Assembly: GCA_012719195.1 (NCBI GenBank)
Contig: JAAYAV010000223.1
Span: forward strand, 1-8,739
Source of the DNA: Anaerolineae bacterium
GTDB taxonomy: Bacteria; Chloroflexota; Anaerolineae; DRVO01
Length of the DNA stretch: 8,739 nt
Direction: 5' to 3'
Positions 1-5,433 of the stretch are shown one piece after another (within the stretch, counting starts at the first letter, position 1; each line of letters starts with the position of its first letter). Position numbers and translations under genes: made by a program. Below the pieces are notes generated by a model, which saw only the letters and a program-made list of their open reading frames with translations, was not told the origin of the DNA and searched no databases.

Positions 1-258
1 GCCGACCTGCCCGCACCGGTGCTGCGGAGCGATGTCCTGTCTATGGAGGACTTGCGCCCCGGAATGCGCCTGGCGGGGACGGTGCGGAACGTGGTGGACT
101 TCGGCGCCTTCGTGGACATCGGCGTCAAGCAGGACGGGCTGCTACACCGGAGCCAGATGCCGCCCGGCACCGACCTGGGCGTTGGTGATGTCATCCAGGT
201 GTCGGTCCTGACGGTGGACCCGGATCGCGGCCGCATCGGCCTGGGCTGGGAGGGCTAG
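1..258 (+). CDS. tex: Tex-family RNA-binding transcriptional accessory protein, C-terminal S1 domain (5' truncated)
   Basis: The frame is open from base 1 and ends at TAG 256-258, giving 85 residues, so only the C-terminus of a much longer protein (family members are about 700-800 aa) is in the window. The residues read as a single S1 (OB-fold) RNA-binding domain: the lead-in SDVLSMEDLRPGM, the strand GTVRNVVDFGAFVDIGV, QDGLLHRSQM, then VGDVIQVSVLTVD and RIGLGW. The combination of 'MEDLRPGM' with 'NVVDFGAFVDIGVKQDGL' is typical of the Tex family, which binds nucleic acid and influences transcription. The loop between SQM and VGD is shorter than in most Tex S1 domains, and the usual lysine-rich tail is missing. 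Other S1-bearing proteins such as polynucleotide phosphorylase are less likely because of that lead-in. The stop codon overlaps the stop of the convergent gene. Confidence 0.85.
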   Translation, partial: ADLPAPVLRSDVLSMEDLRPGMRLAGTVRNVVDFGAFVDIGVKQDGLLHRSQMPPGTDLGVGDVIQVSVLTVDPDRGRIGLGWEG

Positions 259-1676
259 GCGGCGGGCCCCGCCGCCTCCGGGGCGACCTCAGCGGTCGCC
301 AGAGGTTCCGGTACCAGCACCCAGATGCGGTCTCCGTCTCCCACGGCGCAGGCGAGCCGGTAGCGACAGCCGCGGCACTCGAGGACGCCCTCACAGGGCC
401 CCCGCATCGCCTCCACCTTTCCCTGTGCGGCTAGGCCCTGGAGCAGGGCGCGTACCGCGTCCGGCGACTGGCGCAGCGTGCGCGCCACTTCGACGAGAGT
501 GCGTGGCTTGCCGTCCGAGATCAGCTGGAGCAGGTAGTCCAGTTCGTCCTCGTGGCGCCGCTGCTCGTATGGGGCCAGCAAGCTGGCTATGAGGCTGGTG
601 ATGGGGACGGACAGAATCAGCCCGATGCTGCCCACCAGGGTGCGCACCACTTCCTCGGCGATGGACTCGCGGCTGAGGCGACGCAACAGCGGCTCTTGGT
701 AGAGGCTGAAGGTGATGAAGAGCGGCAGCGACGCCCCCACATAGGCCAGCACCAAGGTGTTTACCGAGGCGGACATGTGATCGCGGCCGATGTTGAGCCC
801 GCGCCGCATCAGCTCCCAGGTGGTGAGGTTGGGGTTGGCGCGGTAGAGCTCGAAGACGGAGGAGGACTGGCCGACGCAGATGTCGTCCAGCACACCGAGC
901 GTGCCGATGATGATACCGCCGAGGATGATGCCCCGCAGGTTCACGCCCGGCCCCATTTCCATGAGCAGGTAGCTGGTTTCCTCGGAGCCGTGCCCACTCA
1001 GGCGCGTCCAGCCCACGAAGGTGGAGGCCAAGATAGCGGTGATAACCAGGCTGACCGTCATGCCGGCCACGGCGGCGTGGGCCTTCATGTTCCAGCCAAA
1101 GACCAGATAGGTGGACACGGTGAGCAGGACGAGGGCCCCAAGCAGACTGACAACGATGGGATCGTCGCCGGCGATCATGCGCGGCACCACGAAGCCGAAG
1201 ATCACCAGCACGCTGAAGGCAGTGCCCGCCAGGGAGCGGATGCCCTGGCTCCAGCCTACTACGACCACGAGGACGATGAAGAGCACCAACATCCAGGCAA
1301 GAGCGGGCGTGCGGACGTAGTCGGAGATGTAGAGGTGATCGCCTTCCGGGCCGGCCACTCGCTCCAGGTACACTCGATCGCCGGCGCGGAAGAAGCGCGC
1401 CTCGCTGGTGGAGGCGAGCACTCCCTCTTCCACGGTGAGCTCCTGACCCTGTAGCGATCCGCTCTCGACGCGGACGAGAAGCCGCTGGTAGGCGGCGCTG
1501 GTGCCGTCACCCGGGTCGCGCGTGCCTTCCTCGATCACGGCCACGACACGAGCAGTGAGCGTCTCCACGCTGCTGTTGCCGCTGTCGCCGCCAGTGAGGG
1601 CCAGGATGAACACGGCCACCAAGAGAGCCAGCGCGAGCACGGTGTTGGTCGAGACGGATTTGCGGCTGCTGATCAT
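255..1676 (-). CDS. YibE/F-family multipass membrane protein with a C-terminal FeoC-like winged-helix/cysteine domain
   Basis: This 473-residue membrane protein starts at ATG (1674-1676) and stops at TAG (255-257). A GGAGGT lies about 12 bases upstream, a rather long spacing. An N-terminal membrane anchor (about 11-28) is followed by a small extracytoplasmic beta-rich segment (about 36-120). Some seven hydrophobic spans then lie at about 126-141, 150-166, 174-193, 201-222, 248-266, 305-324 and 345-367. The core carries the YibE/F hallmark GTLGVLDDICVGQSSSVFEL at 258-277, with the acidic pair D264-D265, and RRGLNIGRDHMSA at 291-303. The family is widespread, but its biochemical role is not established. 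Residues about 376-425 form a short winged-helix-like unit (TLVEVARTLRQSPDAVRALL). It is followed by four cysteines, C428, C434, C437 and C443 (C-x5-C-x2-C-x5-C), then a terminal strand RIWVLV. That layout closely resembles FeoC, a small partner of the ferrous-iron transporter FeoB that can bind an iron-sulfur cluster. The YibE/F call is strong; the FeoC-like tail rests on motif pattern only. Confidence 0.88.
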   Translation of the reverse strand: MISSRKSVSTNTVLALALLVAVFILALTGGDSGNSSVETLTARVVAVIEEGTRDPGDGTSAAYQRLLVRVESGSLQGQELTVEEGVLASTSEARFFRAGDRVYLERVAGPEGDHLYISDYVRTPALAWMLVLFIVLVVVVGWSQGIRSLAGTAFSVLVIFGFVVPRMIAGDDPIVVSLLGALVLLTVSTYLVFGWNMKAHAAVAGMTVSLVITAILASTFVGWTRLSGHGSEETSYLLMEMGPGVNLRGIILGGIIIGTLGVLDDICVGQSSSVFELYRANPNLTTWELMRRGLNIGRDHMSASVNTLVLAYVGASLPLFITFSLYQEPLLRRLSRESIAEEVVRTLVGSIGLILSVPITSLIASLLAPYEQRRHEDELDYLLQLISDGKPRTLVEVARTLRQSPDAVRALLQGLAAQGKVEAMRGPCEGVLECRGCRYRLACAVGDGDRIWVLVPEPLATAEVAPEAAGPAA

Positions 1677-1722
1677 GGCGCTCGCAAGACCTCCAAAGAG
1701 GCGTACACCCGACCGCCCGGCT

Positions 1723-1747
1723 GCCCATGACCGTCCCGACGGTGGGC
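1723..1747. repeat. Imperfect inverted repeat between divergent genes
   Basis: ACCGTC (1730-1735) and GACGGT (1738-1743) form a perfect 6-bp inverted repeat with a 2-base centre. It is flanked by GCCC (1723-1726) and GGGC (1744-1747), which pair once a 3-base bulge (1727-1729) is allowed. It lies about 50-70 bp upstream of the YibE/F start, in non-coding DNA, so it could be an operator or a leader hairpin. In GC-rich DNA such short repeats also arise by chance. Apart from this and the palindrome/promoter at 1818-1849, I see nothing else of note in the 213-bp gap. Confidence 0.25.
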
Positions 1748-1817
1748 GCCCGAGCGCAGAGGCGCCGGTAGAGGTGTGACGGGGGATACGGTAGACGCTA
1801 TCGACGACGGTGGCAAA

Positions 1818-1849
1818 CGGTACCGGTACCGGAAGGCCGCTGGTAGAAT
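1818..1849 (+). promoter_or_regulatory. Extended -10 promoter candidate with a 14-bp palindrome at the -35 position (kinase gene)
   Basis: TGGTAGAAT at 1841-1849 matches an extended -10 element (TGn plus TAGAAT, one mismatch to TATAAT). The predicted transcript would start near 1856, about 34 bases before the chosen kinase start at 1890. No -35 hexamer of quality is visible at 1821-1826. That spot is instead covered by a perfect 14-bp palindrome, CGGTACCGGTACCG (1818-1831), made of two GGTACC units. A palindrome replacing the -35 box is a common arrangement for a repressor or activator site. Both parts are read directly; their function is inferred. Confidence 0.45.
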
Positions 1850-1889
1850 CGGCGACAGGCTACACTTGCACGCGGCTAGGGGAGAGGCC

Positions 1890-4130
1890 ATGGCGCTGGT
1901 TGTGGATCGGGAACGGGAATCACTCTCAGGAGCGGACGAGCTGCAGGAGCTACGCCGCCCCATCCGCACGGGCTTGTGCCTGGCTCTCTTGGTTCTAGGT
2001 TGGCTATGGGTGGTAGCGGAGGCGACCATGCAGGTTGCCCCTCCCCGGCCGCTGCCGCTGGTTCCGCCGGTGATCCTCCTGGCCACCGCGGGCCTGGTCC
2101 TGCTCTCCAGCGGTCTTCCCGAAGCCTGGCGGAACTGGCTGCTCCTGGCCGGCACGGGTGCGGCACTGGCCGTCGGCTTCCGGTCCACCGGCGCCGTGGC
2201 TTGGGTCTACTACCAGTCGCTGGTGGTGACAGTGGGCCTGGTGATCGCGGGCACCGCCGCGGGGGTGGCGACGGCAGCCGGCCTGACGGTTGCCACTCTT
2301 GCGTCCAGCATGGGCAGCGGCTCCATCGCACCGGAGATCCTCGCGCCGCTGGGGCTGCTCTGGGCCGCGCTGGCGGTGAACTGGCTCGCATCCACCAACC
2401 TCTACACCGTTCTCCGCTGGGCGCTGGACAGCCAGAGCCGGGCCTGGCGCACGGCCGACGAGGTCAGCCGGCGCCGGGAGCAGTTGCGCCGCACGCTGGA
2501 CTCGCTCCAGCACGCCCACGCCGCCCTCTCCCGCACTAGCCGCGAACTGGAAGAAGCCAGGTTGGAGGCGGAGGAGTCTCGCCGGGTGAAGGCACGGTTC
2601 GTCTCCAACATCAGTCACGAGCTGCGTACGCCCATTAACATAATCGTGGGATTCGCCGAACTGACCTGCTTCTCGCCCGAGACCTACGGCGATTTCGAGT
2701 GGCCGCCGGCCTTGCGCGAGGACCTGCTCACCATCTGGCGCAATGCGGAGCATCTCCTTCACATGATCGACGACGTGCTCGACCTGGCGCAGATCGAGGC
2801 GGCCCGGCTTCCCATCACGCCCGAGCCCACCGACCTGGCCCAGCTCATCCGGGACACGGTGGCGACGGCTAGTGGGCTCCTACGAGATAGCGGTCTGGAC
2901 CTACGAGTTTCGCTGCCACCGAGCATCGGTCCGCTCGACCTCGACCGCACGCGGATACGGCAGGTGCTGCTCAACCTGATCAACAACGCCGTCCGCGCCA
3001 CTCGTAGCGGCTACATCGAGGTGTTGGCTGAGTATGACGATGTGCAGGTAACGGTTACCGTGCGCGACACGGGCCAGGGCATCCCGGTCGATCGGCTCGA
3101 GCTGATCTTCGAGGAGTTCGAGCAGGTGGATACGTCGCTGCGCCGGCCCCATCAAGGCGTCGGTCTGGGGCTCGCCATCTGCCGCCAGTTTGTCCGGCTC
3201 CACGGAGGCCGCATATGGGTAGAGAGCGTACTGGGCGAGGGCAGCGCCTTCCACTTCTCGCTGCCGCTGCCGGGCCGCGCGGCGATGCGAGCGCATCTTG
3301 GTCAGCACCTGCCTGACCTGCCGCAGCGGCCACGTCGCCCGCAGGAGAGAGCCAAGGTAGTGGCGTTATGCGGCGATGACCTCGTTGGGAGGGTACTGGA
3401 GCGGCACGCCGAGCACCTGGAGGTATTCACGTCGGAGACGGTGGAGAGCGCGGTGGTAGCAGTGCAGGAGCAGCACCCGCAGCTTCTGTTCGTGGGAGTG
3501 GACACCGGCGCGGAGGTGGGCGAGGCGCTGGCGCAGGCGCGGGAGGTTGCGGCTGCCGCCAGCCCGGGGATTCTGCCCGCCCTGGTGGCCTCATTCCCCA
3601 CAGAGCGCCGGGCCGGAGCCAGCCTGGGCGTGGAGGAGTTCCTCATCAAGCCGGTGACGTCCCAGCAGGTAGTGGGGGCGGTGCGGCGGCTCTGCGGCGA
3701 TCCGAGCCGACTGCTGCTGGTCGACGACGAGGCAGACATGCTGGCGCTGTTGGGTCGGATCGTGGCCCAGGAGTGGCCGCAGGCGGAGGTGGTGGGTGTC
3801 ACTTCGGGTGAGCAGGCCCTGGCGGTGCTCAACGATCTTCGCCCCAGCGCGGTCCTGTTGGACCTGCTCATGCCGGGGATGGGAGGAGTCGAGTTCCTGC
3901 GCCGTATGCGAGCGCGAGGGGTCGGTCCCATGCCGCCGGTGGCGGTGATCACGGCGCGCGGGCCGGCCGAGGAGGTGGCAGTGCCCGGGCAGGCGGAGAT
4001 GACGATCCTTCGTACGGGAGGGCTGGAGGCGGGGGAGATGGTGCGGCTGTTGGAAGCGCTGGCGCAGGCTCTGCCGGCCCGCTACGTCAGTTCGCCAGCA
4101 CTGAGTTCAAGCAGTCCAGCAACTGCGTAG
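1890..4130 (+). CDS. Membrane-bound hybrid sensor histidine kinase with pseudo-receiver and receiver domains
   Basis: I chose ATG 1890 because AGGGGAGAGG (1878-1887) sits just upstream and a promoter candidate lies at 1841-1849. An in-frame GTG at 1776 would add 38 unconvincing residues ahead of that promoter. The protein has 746 residues. About five hydrophobic spans (roughly 27-44, 58-74, 81-98, 103-132 and 148-168) have no obvious large extracellular sensor domain. A charged coiled coil (about 178-234) leads into the dimerisation domain with the phospho-accepting H243 (SHELRTP). The ATP-binding domain shows the N box NLINNA (362-367), the G1 box DTGQG (393-397) and the G2 box GVGLG (423-427). 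A receiver-like fold at about 489-602 has Gly536 where the phospho-Asp should be, but keeps K587-P588. A second receiver at about 607-730 has D612, D613, D658 and T688, but Arg708 in place of the conserved Lys. The output is therefore probably a phosphorelay rather than direct DNA binding. The 3' end overlaps the convergent regulator by 44 bp. Confidence 0.93.
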   Translation: MALVVDRERESLSGADELQELRRPIRTGLCLALLVLGWLWVVAEATMQVAPPRPLPLVPPVILLATAGLVLLSSGLPEAWRNWLLLAGTGAALAVGFRSTGAVAWVYYQSLVVTVGLVIAGTAAGVATAAGLTVATLASSMGSGSIAPEILAPLGLLWAALAVNWLASTNLYTVLRWALDSQSRAWRTADEVSRRREQLRRTLDSLQHAHAALSRTSRELEEARLEAEESRRVKARFVSNISHELRTPINIIVGFAELTCFSPETYGDFEWPPALREDLLTIWRNAEHLLHMIDDVLDLAQIEAARLPITPEPTDLAQLIRDTVATASGLLRDSGLDLRVSLPPSIGPLDLDRTRIRQVLLNLINNAVRATRSGYIEVLAEYDDVQVTVTVRDTGQGIPVDRLELIFEEFEQVDTSLRRPHQGVGLGLAICRQFVRLHGGRIWVESVLGEGSAFHFSLPLPGRAAMRAHLGQHLPDLPQRPRRPQERAKVVALCGDDLVGRVLERHAEHLEVFTSETVESAVVAVQEQHPQLLFVGVDTGAEVGEALAQAREVAAAASPGILPALVASFPTERRAGASLGVEEFLIKPVTSQQVVGAVRRLCGDPSRLLLVDDEADMLALLGRIVAQEWPQAEVVGVTSGEQALAVLNDLRPSAVLLDLLMPGMGGVEFLRRMRARGVGPMPPVAVITARGPAEEVAVPGQAEMTILRTGGLEAGEMVRLLEALAQALPARYVSSPALSSSSPATA

Positions 4131-5289
4131 ATCGGACCGGCTTGCGCAGGTAGCCGGCGGCCCCGAGAGAGGCGGCCAGTTCGGGCTCGTCGAGTACGGA
4201 GCAGATGACCACCGGAACACGCCTGAGTCGAGGGTCGGCCTTCAGCCGCTGTAGGATCTCCCAACCGTCCATGCTACTCATCATGAGGTCGAGTATCACG
4301 ACGTCGGGCATTAGTTCGGCGATCTCGGCGAGAGCGGTGCTGCTCTCAGTGAGGCCGACCAGGCGGTAGCTGCGCCCGGTCAGTAGCCGAGAGAATAGGC
4401 GGACCGTGTCCGGGTTGTCCTCCACTAGGGCGATGACCTTCTCCTCGTGGAGCGACCGCAGAGTCAGGCTGAGCGTGAAGCCGGACTCGCTCTGCTCCAG
4501 GCCGATGGCCACCTGCTGGGCATCGGCGAGGGCAGTCACGGCCTCGGGCGGCGTGGTTGCGCGAGCGGCCGGATCGGGTGGGCGCGGTAGGCAGGCCACG
4601 ATGGTCAGGAGGGGGTGGTGGCCGGCCACCGATAGGCCAACTCCCACCCGGCCGCCGGCGGACCAGCGGACGACGAACGACAATGCCGCCAGCATCAACT
4701 GGCGCAGCAGGACCGGGTTGCTGACGGCGTAGATAGGCTCGGGAGGGCAGTCGCGGTCCAGTTGGACGGAGCAGGTCTCGGCCAGGGCTTGGATGGGAGC
4801 CAGGGTGCCGACGAGCAACTCGGACACGTTGACGCCGCTCTGGTCATCCCGGACACGGTCTATCTCTTCGCGCAGGGGGCTGCCTTGGCCCTCACCCTGG
4901 CCAGCCAGGGCATCCGGCGGCCGTAGAGATATGGCGATGGCTTCCAGGGCTCGGCGTTGCTCGCGCAGAAGCTGTCGCCGTCCCAGTACCAGCTCGGCCT
5001 CCACCTCGTCCAGGTCCTTCCCCAGGATGAAGCGTTGGTGGACGACGGCGTACGGTCTCCAGGCCGGGTCGGAGAGGGGAGTGTCCGGTCGCGGGCGCAA
5101 GCGCTGGATGGCGGCGGCGAGGCGACGCCGCAACTCCTGCACCGCCAGTTCCGGGTCGCCGGAACCGAGATGGAGCAGGGGCAGGATGGGATGCCGCACC
5201 AGGTGCGCCTGATCGTAGTAGTGGGTCAGGGCGTCACGCAGGGTGCTGACGAACTCATCTAGCTCGGCGGCGGGCTCGGAATCGGGCAT
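4087..5289 (-). CDS. Receiver-domain regulator with an HTH-like N-terminus and a degenerate ATPase-like middle
   Basis: The protein has 400 residues, from ATG 5287-5289 to TGA 4087-4089. Its ribosome-binding site, GGTGA, belongs to the last of the 11-bp repeats. Residues about 12-120 are helical. They end in PYAVVHQRFILGKDLDEVEAEL followed by GRRQLLREQRRALEAIA, which reads like a sigma region 4-type helix-turn-helix; I recall similar segments in Chloroflexota signalling proteins. Residues about 155-278 resemble a worn histidine-kinase ATPase fold. The N-box region (LLRQLMLAALSFVV) lacks the key Asn, and no DxGxG or GxGLG box is present, so ATP binding is doubtful and no H box is seen. Residues 284-400 are a complete receiver: E290-D291, phospho-Asp D334 (VILDLMM), S364 and K383-P384. 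It lacks an OmpR or LuxR output domain after the receiver. It lies convergent to the kinase and divergent from the importer, so it is a good candidate partner of that kinase. The receiver is certain; the HTH and ATPase-like readings are tentative. Confidence 0.87.
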   Translation of the reverse strand: MPDSEPAAELDEFVSTLRDALTHYYDQAHLVRHPILPLLHLGSGDPELAVQELRRRLAAAIQRLRPRPDTPLSDPAWRPYAVVHQRFILGKDLDEVEAELVLGRRQLLREQRRALEAIAISLRPPDALAGQGEGQGSPLREEIDRVRDDQSGVNVSELLVGTLAPIQALAETCSVQLDRDCPPEPIYAVSNPVLLRQLMLAALSFVVRWSAGGRVGVGLSVAGHHPLLTIVACLPRPPDPAARATTPPEAVTALADAQQVAIGLEQSESGFTLSLTLRSLHEEKVIALVEDNPDTVRLFSRLLTGRSYRLVGLTESSTALAEIAELMPDVVILDLMMSSMDGWEILQRLKADPRLRRVPVVICSVLDEPELAASLGAAGYLRKPVRSTQLLDCLNSVLAN

Positions 5290-5290
5290 G

Positions 5291-5331
5291 CTGTCACCAA
5301 TCTGTCACCGCGATGTCACCAAGAGGTGACA
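5291..5331. promoter_or_regulatory. Four 11-bp-phased TGTCACC heptamers (PhoB/OmpR-type operator-like), last copy inverted
   Basis: TGTCACC occurs at 5292-5298, 5303-5309 and 5314-5320, and its inverse GGTGACA at 5325-5331. Every start is exactly 11 bp after the previous one, a full helical turn. The first two, read as CTGTCAC-CAAT-CTGTCAC (5291-5308), have the 7-4-7 layout of the E. coli Pho box (CTGTCAT direct repeats with a 4-bp AT-rich spacer). The third and fourth form an inverted repeat with an AAGA centre. The array lies between divergent genes, 103-143 bp upstream of the solute-binding-protein start. It also abuts the start of the minus-strand regulator, whose ribosome-binding site is the repeat at 5292-5298. 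The repeats are read directly. A regulatory role is likely from their phasing and position; which protein binds is unknown. Confidence 0.65.
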
Positions 5332-5354
5332 AAGGCGGGAAGCTTCTGGCTACG

Positions 5355-5360
5355 ATTATA
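5355..5360 (-). promoter_or_regulatory. Consensus -10 element for the receiver-domain gene
   Basis: The minus strand reads TATAAT exactly at 5360-5355, preceded by TG with no spacer base, in otherwise GC-rich DNA. Transcription would start near 5348, giving a leader of about 59 bases that contains all four heptamers. No good -35 is visible 16-18 bp upstream. On the plus strand the same AT-rich patch offers weaker -10 candidates for the importer operon (TACGAT 5351-5356, TATACA 5357-5362). The former sits 19 bp after GTGACA (5326-5331), a near -35 match. Divergent promoters could therefore overlap here. Confidence 0.4.
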
Positions 5361-5433
5361 CAGGTGTCTACCGCAGACGGGCGACCGGAGTGTTTCGGCC
5401 GCCGGGGATTCCAGCCACAGTGAGGAGGACGGT

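Noticed and set aside
552..1454. A 300-codon open frame on the plus strand, antisense to the YibE/F gene
   Set aside because: Its product is rich in His, Asp, Glu, Gln and Gly, the pattern expected when GC-rich codons are read on the opposite strand; it has no recognisable domain, and the minus-strand frame has clear membrane spans and family motifs.
1776..1889. N-terminal extension of the kinase from GTG 1776
   Set aside because: It has no ribosome-binding site of quality, it would contain the extended -10 and palindrome, and the added residues look like translated non-coding DNA; ATG 1890 has a strong ribosome-binding site.
2004..2762. A 252-codon open frame on the minus strand inside the kinase gene
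   Set aside because: It is a mirror of the well-supported kinase frame, with no family motif and Arg/Gly/Gln-rich composition.
3302..3952. A 216-codon open frame antisense to the kinase receiver domains
   Set aside because: Its composition is Ser/Arg/Thr-rich and low in complexity, with no motif; the plus-strand receivers explain the region.
5291..5331. CRISPR array or plasmid/phage iterons
   Set aside because: The units are only 7 bp with 4-bp spacers, far too short for CRISPR, and there is no replication gene nearby; an operator array fits better.
5326..5433. N-terminal extension of the solute-binding protein from GTG 5326
   Set aside because: It would place 36 residues before the Tat motif and lipobox and run through the operator/promoter region; ATG 5434 has a strong GAGGAGG at the right distance.
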